Source: Leptospira_A sp046736045
GTDB lineage: Bacteria; Spirochaetota; Leptospiria; Leptospirales; Leptospiraceae
Direction of reading: 5' to 3'
Length of the DNA: 64,000 nt
Assembly: GCF_046736045.1 (NCBI RefSeq)
Contig: NZ_CP177134.1
Span: forward strand, 2,108,001-2,172,000
This document shows positions 51,392 to 59,803 of the stretch, one piece after another. The first letter of the stretch is position 1. Each line of letters opens with the position of its first letter. Made by a program: the position numbers and the translations under genes. The notes below the pieces were generated by a model. It was not told where the DNA came from. It ran no database searches and saw nothing but the letters and a program-made list of their open reading frames with translations.

Positions 51392-53779
51392 TTAGGAGAG
51401 CGGGAGTAGGATCGAAAAGGAGGTATTTCCCGGTTCCGATTGCACTTTTACTTTTCCCCCGTGATTTTCGACGATCTTTTTGACAATGGAAAGCCCAAGC
51501 CCGGTTCCCATACCCAATTCCTTGGTAGTGAAAAAAGGTTCGAAAATTTGTGTTAGATGTTCTTCCGAAATTCCTTTTCCGTTGTCTTTAATTGTGACGG
51601 CTATGTCTTCTCCGGAAAGGCCGACCATGATATTGATCTTTCCTTTGTTATGCGGGCATGCTTGTGCCGCATTATAAAGCAAATTGGTCCATACCTGAAC
51701 CAACTCATCCGGATAACCTAAAATTTGTACATCATCCCGATAGTCCGTTTCTATTTGGATTCCCTGTTTCCAGGAAGGAGAATACATCAACAGTACGGAA
51801 TTGATTCCTTCTATCAGTGAAAATTTGATCTTATTTTCTTTCGGGCCCGAATAAGAATAATGTTTTAATGCAAAAACAATTTTGGATGCCCGGTCGACTG
51901 CGGTCTCAATCAAAGAAAGATGAAAGTTTTTTTGTTTTCTGTCCAGAAGGTAAGCAAACAGCTGTTTGCCTTTTTCGGAAGCGAATAATACTTTATGTGT
52001 TTCCGGAATGGACTCGATTCCCTGATCGGAACAAGTGTCCGCGATGGAAGCAGGATCATGAAAACCGACTGAAGCAAAAAACTTGGAGAGTTCTCTTTTT
52101 CTTTTGAGTCGAAGTCCTCCATCCGAATTGAATTTGTTTTTTTCTTCATTCAGAATTTCCATTGCCAACTTATAATTGAGGTCATCATCCGAATTTTCTT
52201 TGTTTGAAGATTCGTTCACTTCTTCGTTTCTTAAAAAGCTGGCACTTGCTTTGATCGCAGCCAGAGGGTTGTTGATTTCATGAGCTACGCTCGCCGCGAT
52301 CTTTCCTAATGTGGAAAGTCTTTCCGCTTGTAATAATTGAGATTGGGTATTTTCCAACTCAACAAGTTTGTCATGCAGTTCCTGAGTTCTCGTACGGATT
52401 TTGTCTTCCAGGTCCAGGTGGGAATTCTTTACCCTTCGGATCATTTGATTGAAACTTTTTGTGATCTCTCCGATTTCATCCTGGGTTTGAACGGATACCT
52501 TTACATCCAAATCCCCTGCCTGCATTTTTCGAATTCCTTCCAGCAGTCGGTTTAGAGGAGTTACTATATTGTTTTTGTGAAGCAGAGGATAAAGTAAAAA
52601 TACGGATATCAGCGATACGGCAAGAGTGATAATCAACCAGATCACGATGGAAGTAATTGATTTCCTGTAATCCAGGTAGGAAATACCGATCGTATAGTGT
52701 TTGTTATTTGCATAAAAATCGTTCAGCCAATAAACACCGGAGGGTTTGTTCTCTATCACTTCGATTTGAAACTTGTTTAAATCGGGAGACCTCTTCTGTG
52801 AAAAAAAGGAATTATTTACGGATAGATCCGATTTGTTGATTAAAAAAGATTTTTGTTCATTATCAAAAACAAGTTCCGATTGGTAGATGACTGGAAATTT
52901 TATGCCTTCTTCGATTTGCGCCTGTACGATTACCTTTTCTCTTTCCAGATTGGCTTCAAAATCGGAACGATAACGGGCAAATAAAATATTGGCAACAACG
53001 GATAACACCAGATAAATCAAAGTCACATTAAACGTCATGACTTTGAATCCGACGGACGTAGGGATGTCATCCTGGCTAAGGCCTGTCATGATCACGGCAG
53101 TCACTGCAAAGATTGTAATGTTTGTTAGGATAAACAAATACACTTCTTTGTACATCAGATCCAGATCGAAAAATACATCGAGTACTGCGAGAAATAAAAT
53201 GGAAAGAGCCGCAAATATGAAATTTCTATATTTTGATTTTGTGATTTTATCCGCAGCTTTGTATTTAAGGAACAATACAACCAAAGTGATGATCAGCTGA
53301 ATCGCAAGAGTGACTGCTATGCTTAAGATGCTCAGTTGAATGAAAAACGACTGACTCGATTGAACGGGAACGAAAAATTCCATTTGTTTGTCGAAGATGA
53401 TCGGTCTGAAGTAAAATCCCCAAAGATTGCAAATAATGGCGATCAGAGAAAACAAATAAGATAGTTTAACAAATCGCAGGCGATATTTGGAATTGTCCTT
53501 CCCCTGAAATCGAAAAGATGCGGAGAGCAAGGAAGTTCCTAAAACCAGGACCGCGGGATTTTTCAGAAAAACAAATACCACACCTGTGAAAGGATGCAAA
53601 ATCGAATTGCAAATCATCCAGGAGAACGACCAAAGGAAAAGGCAGAATAAGAATAGAATGAAATCGGAGAAAGAAGGCGGCAGGCTTTTTCTCCTGAGAA
53701 GGAAATACACAAAGGCTGTGGCACTGACCAAACAGAGGCCAAAGTAGTAGAAACTGTAAAAGTTAAGATGTAAGTCCAA
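51392..53779 (-). CDS. membrane sensor histidine kinase with intact ATP-binding domain
   Basis: This is a 795-residue kinase. About seven membrane segments come first (to about 245), followed by a periplasmic region (about 275-370), another segment, HAMP (about 400-450) and a coiled coil. The HisKA box is GKIAASVAHEINNPLAAIKAS with His500. A roughly 130-residue insertion follows before the second dimerisation helix, as in the gene at 47168. The ATPase domain is complete: N box QVWTNLLYNAAQACP, G1 VTIKDNGKGISEEHL, F box FEPFFTTKELG and G2 MGTGLGLSIVKKIVENHGG. The start is TTG at 53779, with an in-frame stop two codons upstream. No response regulator gene is adjacent. Divergent from the lytic transglycosylase gene across the palindrome region. 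Confidence 0.9.
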   Translation of the reverse strand: MDLHLNFYSFYYFGLCLVSATAFVYFLLRRKSLPPSFSDFILFLFCLFLWSFSWMICNSILHPFTGVVFVFLKNPAVLVLGTSLLSASFRFQGKDNSKYRLRFVKLSYLFSLIAIICNLWGFYFRPIIFDKQMEFFVPVQSSQSFFIQLSILSIAVTLAIQLIITLVVLFLKYKAADKITKSKYRNFIFAALSILFLAVLDVFFDLDLMYKEVYLFILTNITIFAVTAVIMTGLSQDDIPTSVGFKVMTFNVTLIYLVLSVVANILFARYRSDFEANLEREKVIVQAQIEEGIKFPVIYQSELVFDNEQKSFLINKSDLSVNNSFFSQKRSPDLNKFQIEVIENKPSGVYWLNDFYANNKHYTIGISYLDYRKSITSIVIWLIITLAVSLISVFLLYPLLHKNNIVTPLNRLLEGIRKMQAGDLDVKVSVQTQDEIGEITKSFNQMIRRVKNSHLDLEDKIRTRTQELHDKLVELENTQSQLLQAERLSTLGKIAASVAHEINNPLAAIKASASFLRNEEVNESSNKENSDDDLNYKLAMEILNEEKNKFNSDGGLRLKRKRELSKFFASVGFHDPASIADTCSDQGIESIPETHKVLFASEKGKQLFAYLLDRKQKNFHLSLIETAVDRASKIVFALKHYSYSGPKENKIKFSLIEGINSVLLMYSPSWKQGIQIETDYRDDVQILGYPDELVQVWTNLLYNAAQACPHNKGKINIMVGLSGEDIAVTIKDNGKGISEEHLTQIFEPFFTTKELGMGTGLGLSIVKKIVENHGGKVKVQSEPGNTSFSILLPLS

Positions 53780-53838
53780 TCTTCCCTATCTCAGAAAGAC
53801 GATTTCCAAAGAAAACTAAAAGAAATCCCGCAAACTCC

Positions 53839-53857
53839 TTTTGTGCGGTGCACAAAA
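53839..53857. promoter_or_regulatory. palindrome 1 in the kinase/transglycosylase divergent region
   Basis: Perfect inverted repeat TTTTGTGC-GGT-GCACAAAA with 8-base arms and a 3-base spacer, centre 53848. It looks like an operator for a dimeric regulator. Confidence 0.7.
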
Positions 53858-53867
53858 ATGACTCGAC

Positions 53868-53884
53868 AGTAGTGCGGCGCATAA
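53868..53884. promoter_or_regulatory. palindrome 2 (imperfect copy)
   Basis: Imperfect copy of the same dyad, with core AGTGC-GGC-GCATAA and centre 53877, 29 bases from copy 1. Its right half keeps GCA and the A-run. Confidence 0.55.
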
Positions 53885-53897
53885 AAAACTGGTCATA

Positions 53898-53916
53898 TCT
53901 TGTGCGATGCACAAGA
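53898..53916. promoter_or_regulatory. palindrome 3, adjoining the transglycosylase ribosome binding site
   Basis: Perfect inverted repeat TCTTGTGC-GAT-GCACAAGA, centre 53907, 30 bases from copy 2. Its right arm runs into the AGAGGAG ribosome binding site of the gene at 53929. As RNA it could also form a hairpin beside that site. Confidence 0.7.
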
Positions 53917-53928
53917 GGAGCGAAAAAA

Positions 53929-54594
53929 ATGTTACGCGAAAATAAAAACCGAATTTCAAAAATCATCGCCTTAAGCCTGAGTCTGGGGATATTTTTCCTA
54001 GAATCTTACGGCAAAACCAGCTCAGCATCCGACTTTGGTTCGCAAAAAGCCGAAGTGGTAAAAATTAACCGATACATTTCGCAAGTGCGCCCCGGGCTTC
54101 CCAAAGAAGAAAAGGAGACACTTTCTCTTTCCATTCTTTCCGCGTCCCGAATGTTACAATTTCCCAAACAATCCGAATTTGCAGGTGAGAATGAAATCGA
54201 CAAAGTTGCTTTTCTCATCGGTGTGATCCAAACGGAATCCCAGTTCAAACGAACTGCCAAGTCCCACAAAGGAGCGATGGGCTATATGCAACTGATGCCT
54301 GCAACGGCAAAATGGTTATCCAAAACCAAAGGAATCGCCTATTCCAACAAGAACGAACTTTTCCAGGTGACTACCAATTTGAAGTTGGGAGTACTATTTT
54401 TGAATGATCTAATGAAGGAAACCGGTTCTCCCAAGGACGCTTTGCTTGCTTATAATGCCGGCTTGGGAGGTTGGAAAAGATGGGGAGGGCTTCCTTCATA
54501 TCCAAGATCGATTGCCAATCATTACCAAACCTGGAAGGAATTCGAAACTACGGGAACTCTTACCTCGGATTTGGCGCTCTTCGAAGAAGAATAA
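53929..54594 (+). CDS. lytic transglycosylase (SLT family)
   Basis: This 221-residue protein has an N-terminal signal (SKIIALSLSLGIFFLESYG). The SLT domain shows FLIGVIQTESQFKRTAKS with the catalytic Glu103, then KGAMGYMQLMPATAKWL and ALLAYNAGLGGWKRWGG, the full goose-lysozyme-like signature. It cleaves peptidoglycan glycan strands with anhydro-muramic acid formation. The ATG at 53929 is preceded by AAGAGGAG, a strong ribosome binding site; the in-frame extension to 53848 runs through the palindromes and is not credible. Expression is probably controlled through those palindromes. Confidence 0.92.
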   Translation: MLRENKNRISKIIALSLSLGIFFLESYGKTSSASDFGSQKAEVVKINRYISQVRPGLPKEEKETLSLSILSASRMLQFPKQSEFAGENEIDKVAFLIGVIQTESQFKRTAKSHKGAMGYMQLMPATAKWLSKTKGIAYSNKNELFQVTTNLKLGVLFLNDLMKETGSPKDALLAYNAGLGGWKRWGGLPSYPRSIANHYQTWKEFETTGTLTSDLALFEEE

Positions 54595-54626
54595 ATTTTA
54601 CTTTACAACCGAAGGATTAGATCCAG

Positions 54627-54660
54627 CCTCAAAACCGTTTTTTAAAAAGGTGGTTTGAGG
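54627..54660 (+). promoter_or_regulatory. hairpin overlapping the ribosome binding site of the next gene
   Basis: Arms CCTCAAAACC (54627-54636) and GGTTTGAGG (54652-54660) pair with one bulged A around a 15-base loop. The loop and right arm contain the AAGGTGG ribosome binding site of the gene starting at 54662. It may reduce translation of that gene or act as a weak terminator for the one before; there is no T-run. Confidence 0.45.
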
Positions 54661-54661
54661 T

Positions 54662-55864
54662 ATGGATCTTTTCCGTAAATACGGTGTTTATCTAGCAGTT
54701 GTTTTGTTATTGATTGTTGCGGTTCTCTTTTTTGTTTTGAAAGAGGGTAGTGATTCCGAGTCCGAAAAAAGACAAAAATCAAAACAAGATATGATGTCTG
54801 GAGTCAATGATCCGACAAGCGGAGATTATGCGGGAGGAACCGGTGATTCCGGAGAATCCGGGATTCCTGATGACGGAGCAAGCGTTCAATATGTCCTCGA
54901 ACAGTATACGGAATGGGCACAGTATCCTCCGTATTCCAGGCCGATGTCGATTTTAAATCATGATTTGGCATTTCCTTTCATTATTGAAAATTCCCCCGAT
55001 TATCAACTTGATTCTAAAACAAAAGAAGGAAACGGATATGTTTGTTTGTTCCAGCCGAAAACATGGGCAGTCATAGGTAATAAAGATTCCATCTATGTGA
55101 CTCTCGAGTGCAGAGACAAATCACGCAATCGTGTTAAGATATCAATTGATTCCCATCAAGTGTTCAGAGAATGGGAAGGACAGAGATACGGCGCAATCAG
55201 TGCCTCCGTCAATGATAACGGAGTTGATGGAGATCAAACCCGGGGTGACAATGTATTTACCTTTTCTTGGAAACCGATGAAATCGGATTGGGGACAAATG
55301 TCACTCGTTGCGGATATTACTTACGGGCCGGAGGGAAACAAAACAACTGTTACAAGTAGCTTCTTTTCTTCGCCGACGGTTCCTGCCGAATTTAACGGGG
55401 TTTTTAGCGATTCATTGCAAGACGGATCTTTAGTTGTAAAAGCAATTGTAAATGTTTATAGAAAAGGAAAATATCACTTAGAAGCAAACTTGAAAGATGA
55501 AAAGAATGGAGAGTATGTTGCATACGCCATACATGACGGTGATTTGAAATCCGGTTCCAATGAAGTGGAGTTTATCTTTTTCGGGAAAATATTAAGAGAC
55601 AAGGATTTGGACGGCCCTTATCTAGCAACGTCTTTTCGGGGACATAGGGTCAATCTTCCTATCGATCCCGAATGGTACAACCAAGGGGAAGAGGGTTTGC
55701 GGAAATTGCAGGCGGCAAAAACCACAGAGCCTGATCGCGAGTTAGTATATCCTTATAAAGACGAATACAAAACCAAGTTTTATCAAGTTGAGTCTTTTTC
55801 CAAAGCGGTTTGGGATTCGCAAGACAAACAAGATCGTATTCGTAATCTCAAATCTTTGCAATAA
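54662..55864 (+). CDS. membrane-anchored extracytoplasmic protein with Ig-like region
   Basis: This 400-residue protein has an N-terminal membrane segment (residues 9-27) followed by a low-complexity linker rich in Gly, Ser and Asp (about 30-80). The remainder is mostly beta-strand by pattern. The stretch DNGVDGDQTRGDNVFTFSW resembles the G-D-x-x-A-G-D-G-V-Y turn of bacterial Ig-like or choice-of-anchor domains that often bind calcium. Two cysteines (in YVCLFQ and TLECRD) could pair. I do not recognise the family. It lies between a lytic transglycosylase and a penicillin-acylase-like gene on the same strand, so a cell-envelope role is plausible. Confidence 0.68.
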   Translation: MDLFRKYGVYLAVVLLLIVAVLFFVLKEGSDSESEKRQKSKQDMMSGVNDPTSGDYAGGTGDSGESGIPDDGASVQYVLEQYTEWAQYPPYSRPMSILNHDLAFPFIIENSPDYQLDSKTKEGNGYVCLFQPKTWAVIGNKDSIYVTLECRDKSRNRVKISIDSHQVFREWEGQRYGAISASVNDNGVDGDQTRGDNVFTFSWKPMKSDWGQMSLVADITYGPEGNKTTVTSSFFSSPTVPAEFNGVFSDSLQDGSLVVKAIVNVYRKGKYHLEANLKDEKNGEYVAYAIHDGDLKSGSNEVEFIFFGKILRDKDLDGPYLATSFRGHRVNLPIDPEWYNQGEEGLRKLQAAKTTEPDRELVYPYKDEYKTKFYQVESFSKAVWDSQDKQDRIRNLKSLQ

Positions 55865-55877
55865 TCAGGAGTTGGTG

Positions 55878-58409
55878 ATGAACCTTCCCATTTTAGATCC
55901 CATTTCCAAACAATTCAAAAAACGCCCCTTCCTTTACGGAGGGGTTGTTTTTATCCTGCTCATACCTGTTTTGCTTCATTTTATATTTTGGGGACTAGTT
56001 GCTTCCAAGACTCCCGAATACAACGGTTTGAAAAAACATCCTTTTATCAAAACAAATGTGACTGTCATTCGGGATGCACACGGGATCCCTCATATTGATG
56101 CGGGAGATTCGGATTCCGCCTATTTTGCATTAGGTTATACGATCGCTCAGGACAGACTTTTCCAGATGGAATTGCAGAGGCGTATCGGCCGTGGGGATTT
56201 GACTGAGTTGTTCGGAGACAAATTATTGGACTCGGATAAATTTTTAAAATCTTTGCTTCTTAAAAAAACAGCGGAAGAATATGCAAATGCGGAAAAGCAT
56301 CTTCATCCCGGAGCATGGGAAGAGCTGGATGCATTTCTCATCGGAGTGAATGCATTTGTGGAAGAAGGGAATTTTCCGATCGAGTTCACCATCTTGGGAG
56401 TCAAACCAAAACCATTTAACAGAGTAGATGCGATATCGTTTTTATTCTATATGGGGTTTTCGTTTGCGGAAGGCATCAAAACGGATAGCCTTTATACCAT
56501 TTTGGAAGCGGAATTGAAAGACCGGAATGTATATGAACTTTTTCCCAGATACGATTTGGAAAAGGGAGCAACGATACTTGAATCACAACCCGGATCACCC
56601 GGTCTTTCTTTAAAAGTTCCCTCCGATTCTCCATTGCAAAATCATACAATCGACAAGTTGGAAGGCAGAAATTTAGCGGACAATCATTCCGGAAATACGA
56701 ATACGGGCGCATTGCGCCGGTTAATGGAAGAGGTTTCGAATCTGATTCTTCCCATCGAACCTTTGGAAGGAAGCAATTCCTGGCTCATCGCACCTTCCCG
56801 TTCGGCAAGCGGCGGCGCCATTCTTGCGAATGACCCGCATATCGCTCTGTCCAATCCCGGAGCATGGTATGAGGCGCATATTCGTTTTCCCGGATATGAA
56901 AATTACGGATACTTTTTGTCCATTTTGCCATTCCCTTTAATTGCACATAATAAGGATAAGGCGTGGGGGCTGACCATGCTGGAACAGGACGATGTTAATC
57001 TTTATTCGGAAACCGTTTCCGAAAATAAAGTTATGGAAAAAGGCAAATGGGTTCCTTTGGAAACATACTCCGATCCGATTCTGGTAAAAGGAAAAGATCC
57101 CATTCCTTTTGAAATAAAAATTTCCCCGCATGGTCCGATCATTACCGAACATATCAAAGGTTATACGGGAAAACCGATCAGCTTGTATTGGGCTCATCAT
57201 CATCTTCCCAATCCTCTTTTGGATGTATTGTATCAGATGGGAAGGTCGAAAAGTTTCGGAGAATTGGACAGTGCTTCTTCTCTGATAGGTGCCCCTGGAC
57301 TTAATTTCAGTTATGCGGATGCAAAGGGAAATATCGCCTATTATTCGGTAGGAAGATTCCCGATTCTGAAATCCGGAAATTCCCGCAAAATTTTGGAAGG
57401 TTCAACGGGAGAAAATGATGTAATCGGATATCTTCCTTCTTCTCAAAATCCAAAGCTTATCAATCCCAAAAACGGAATCATTATTACTGCAAATAATATG
57501 GTTACCTCCGGGAAATTACCCGGGCTCGGGCTTCCTGAGGGAAATTGGCAACCGAGAGACAGATTTCTTCGTTTAGCAGATGTTTTGGGAAGACAGAACA
57601 AATGGACTTTGGAGGATATGGCGTCTTTGCAGACGGATACCGTCTCATCGTTTGCTCCGCGTTATTTGGACATTGCGTTACCGTCTTTGGGAAAAGTAAA
57701 ATCTGTTTCGGCTAAAAATGCACTTCAGATTCTGAAAGCATGGAATTTCGAACATGATCCCGATTCGCAAGGTGGTGCCGTTTACGATGTATTTTTTTAT
57801 CTAACCCTTAAAAATATATTGTTAGACGAGTTAGGTGAGGACAACTTCAAACTTTACGGTGATTTCGCCGAGTATTGGAATGCATACCGCGCTATTATCC
57901 AAAATCCGGATTCCAAATTTTGGGATGATCAAAATACGAAAGATATTGTGGAGACCAGAGAAGATATCCTGATTCGTTCTTTGGAGGATACTGCTTCTTA
58001 TTTGGAAAAACACGTATCCAGATCTCCTTCACTTTGGCGCTGGAAAAACTTGTATAAAATCAAACATCCCCATCCTCTCGGAGTCATTCCTTTGATTGGT
58101 AAAATATTCGATATCGGTCCTTTGCCTGGCCCAGGCGGAGCGGAAGTTGTCAATAATCTCAAATATAAGCTGATGAAGGAAGATTGGACCGCCACTTCAG
58201 GACCTTCCAAGAGAAGAGTCATCGACTATGGACGGTTTGACGAGTCAGTTACTCAGCTTCCGATAGGAAATAGCGGAAATCTGGGGAGTCCGTTTTACGG
58301 GAATTTGGTGAAAGACTATATAAACGGAATTCATAGAACGATTCTTTTCTCTAAAGAAAGTTATGCGGATGGAAAGTATAAATTGGAATTTTCCCCCGCA
58401 GAAAAATAA
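55878..58409 (+). CDS. penicillin acylase family Ntn hydrolase
   Basis: This 843-residue precursor has an N-terminal membrane segment (about 20-38). The alpha-chain start reads VTVIRDAHGIPHIDAGDSDSAYFALGY. The cleavage site is LEGSNSWLI, with Ser299 expected to become the N-terminal nucleophile of the beta chain after autoprocessing. Then come LANDPHIALSNPGAWYEAHI and, towards the end, PIGNSGNLGSPFYGNLVKDY. Enzymes of this family cleave amide bonds in penicillins, acyl-homoserine lactones or other N-acyl compounds; the real substrate is open. The start at 55878 is chosen for CAGGAG at about eight bases; the longer frame overlaps the upstream gene. Confidence 0.9.
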   Translation: MNLPILDPISKQFKKRPFLYGGVVFILLIPVLLHFIFWGLVASKTPEYNGLKKHPFIKTNVTVIRDAHGIPHIDAGDSDSAYFALGYTIAQDRLFQMELQRRIGRGDLTELFGDKLLDSDKFLKSLLLKKTAEEYANAEKHLHPGAWEELDAFLIGVNAFVEEGNFPIEFTILGVKPKPFNRVDAISFLFYMGFSFAEGIKTDSLYTILEAELKDRNVYELFPRYDLEKGATILESQPGSPGLSLKVPSDSPLQNHTIDKLEGRNLADNHSGNTNTGALRRLMEEVSNLILPIEPLEGSNSWLIAPSRSASGGAILANDPHIALSNPGAWYEAHIRFPGYENYGYFLSILPFPLIAHNKDKAWGLTMLEQDDVNLYSETVSENKVMEKGKWVPLETYSDPILVKGKDPIPFEIKISPHGPIITEHIKGYTGKPISLYWAHHHLPNPLLDVLYQMGRSKSFGELDSASSLIGAPGLNFSYADAKGNIAYYSVGRFPILKSGNSRKILEGSTGENDVIGYLPSSQNPKLINPKNGIIITANNMVTSGKLPGLGLPEGNWQPRDRFLRLADVLGRQNKWTLEDMASLQTDTVSSFAPRYLDIALPSLGKVKSVSAKNALQILKAWNFEHDPDSQGGAVYDVFFYLTLKNILLDELGEDNFKLYGDFAEYWNAYRAIIQNPDSKFWDDQNTKDIVETREDILIRSLEDTASYLEKHVSRSPSLWRWKNLYKIKHPHPLGVIPLIGKIFDIGPLPGPGGAEVVNNLKYKLMKEDWTATSGPSKRRVIDYGRFDESVTQLPIGNSGNLGSPFYGNLVKDYINGIHRTILFSKESYADGKYKLEFSPAEK

Positions 58410-58417
58410 CGGAATCA

Positions 58418-58471
58418 CCCTTAGCAAATTTTAATAACATTTCGGATTCCCTCTTTGCTAAGGGCGTTTTT
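58418..58471 (+). terminator. terminator of the acylase gene
   Basis: Perfect 11-base stem CCCTTAGCAAA (58418-58428) / TTTGCTAAGGG (58454-58464) with a 25-base loop and CGTTTTTAT after it. It lies 8 bases after the acylase stop. The loop is longer than usual for intrinsic terminators. Confidence 0.75.
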
Positions 58472-58515
58472 ATAAGATTATATTCTTGCTTTGGGTATGC
58501 AAAAATAAATAAGTA

Positions 58516-58538
58516 ATACATAGAATTGGTCTGTGTAT
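58516..58538 (+). promoter_or_regulatory. hairpin/dyad covering the start codon of the efflux operon
   Basis: Arms ATACATAGA (58516-58524) and TCTGTGTAT (58530-58538) pair with one G-T wobble around the loop ATTGG. The right arm includes the first two bases of the ATG at 58537. No clear ribosome binding site is seen otherwise. It may be an operator or an RNA hairpin that limits initiation. Confidence 0.45.
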
Positions 58539-59802
58539 GAAGTTTTATTCAAGTATCTTTCTCTTCCATATATTTCTTGTGTTTCCCCCTTTGTTCGGGA
58601 TTTCACTGGGAGAAATAGAAAAACAATTTCAGGAAAGGAATTTACAATTACTTTCCAAACAATATGATATCGAATCGAGCAGAGCTCAGATCTTGCAAGC
58701 CAGGTTATGGCAAAATCCCACCTTTTATATGGAACAGAATGCATATAATTGGAAAACAGGGCGTTATTTTGACATTTCTCCCAAAGGCCAAACTTTGGTG
58801 TCTTTCCAACAACTGATTGAGCTTGGAGGGAAGAGAGAAAAAAGAATTCAAGCTAAGTCTTTATTGAAAGGGATCACGGAATACGAATTATACGATCTTA
58901 CCCGGGCGTTAAAATATGAATTGAGATCCGCATTTTTCAGTTTGTATTATTTTCGGGAAATCATGGATTTTTACAAATTAAACATCCGTTCGATTTCGGA
59001 AACGATTTCGAGAATGGAAAAATCATTCTCCCAACAAGATGTGACGTTAAGTGAAATCATGAGATTGAAAGCCATTCTGTTTCAGTTGGAAAATGAAAGC
59101 GTTAATTTATCCGCAAAAATTCAGGAACAAGAAGACAATCTGAAACTGTTGTTAAATGACACGGACGTTACCAGCTTACCGAAATTGGAATTGAATGAAG
59201 CCGGGTTGGACGGATTGGAACCGGTTTTGTTGAAGATCGAAGATTTGCAAGATTGGGGAGAAAAAAACAGACCGGATGTGCAAATTGCGGAAATTATGAT
59301 TCAATATGAAAAAACAAATCTATCTCTTGCAAAAGCGGAAGCAATTCCCGATGTGAGCTTGGGAATTCTTTGGGATAGGCAAGGAAGTTATATTGAAAAT
59401 TATTATGCACTTACCGCAAGTATTCCCATCCCTGTTAATGATCGCAATCAGGGCAATATAAAGTCTGCGGAACAAACGGTTAAAACATCCGAATTGAAAA
59501 AACAACTGGTTAAAAATAAATTACGCAAAGAGATTTATGCTGCATGGAAAAAAGCTTATGAGAAAGACGCTATTTATAAATCCTATGCGAAAAATTTTAT
59601 GATCGAATACAAATCTTTATCTGATGTTATGCTGAAGAATTATACAAAAAGATACATTACAATCATCGAGTTTGCCGATTTTTTCGACGCATACCGGCAA
59701 AGTATGGATCAATTTCAAAATTTGAGGATGGAGAGATTGCAGTCTTTCGAAAATTTGAATTTTTCCGTAGGGTTTAATTTGTTGGAGCTGGAAAAAAACT
59801 AA
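58537..59802 (+). CDS. TolC/CusC-like outer membrane efflux protein
   Basis: This 421-residue outer membrane factor has a signal peptide (FLFHIFLVFPPLFG). Two OEP-type repeats of long helices are visible. Repeat one starts IEKQFQERNLQLLSKQYDIE and contains QARLWQNPTFYMEQN and FQQLIELGGKREKRIQAK. Repeat two contains NRPDVQIAEIMIQYEKTNLSLAKAEAIPDVSLGI and ALTASIPIPVNDRNQGNIK. These are hallmarks of the CzcC/CusC group. It is the outer membrane channel of the tripartite pump encoded with the next two genes. The adaptor gene starts one base after this stop. Confidence 0.9.
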   Translation: MKFYSSIFLFHIFLVFPPLFGISLGEIEKQFQERNLQLLSKQYDIESSRAQILQARLWQNPTFYMEQNAYNWKTGRYFDISPKGQTLVSFQQLIELGGKREKRIQAKSLLKGITEYELYDLTRALKYELRSAFFSLYYFREIMDFYKLNIRSISETISRMEKSFSQQDVTLSEIMRLKAILFQLENESVNLSAKIQEQEDNLKLLLNDTDVTSLPKLELNEAGLDGLEPVLLKIEDLQDWGEKNRPDVQIAEIMIQYEKTNLSLAKAEAIPDVSLGILWDRQGSYIENYYALTASIPIPVNDRNQGNIKSAEQTVKTSELKKQLVKNKLRKEIYAAWKKAYEKDAIYKSYAKNFMIEYKSLSDVMLKNYTKRYITIIEFADFFDAYRQSMDQFQNLRMERLQSFENLNFSVGFNLLELEKN

Positions 59803-59803
59803 G

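Noticed and set aside
53839..53916. CRISPR-like short repeats
   Set aside because: Only three dyads with no spacer-repeat periodicity typical of CRISPR and no cas genes; an operator array explains them better.
53848..53928. Longer start for the lytic transglycosylase
   Set aside because: The added part runs through the palindromes and has no signal peptide character; AAGAGGAG precedes the ATG at 53929.
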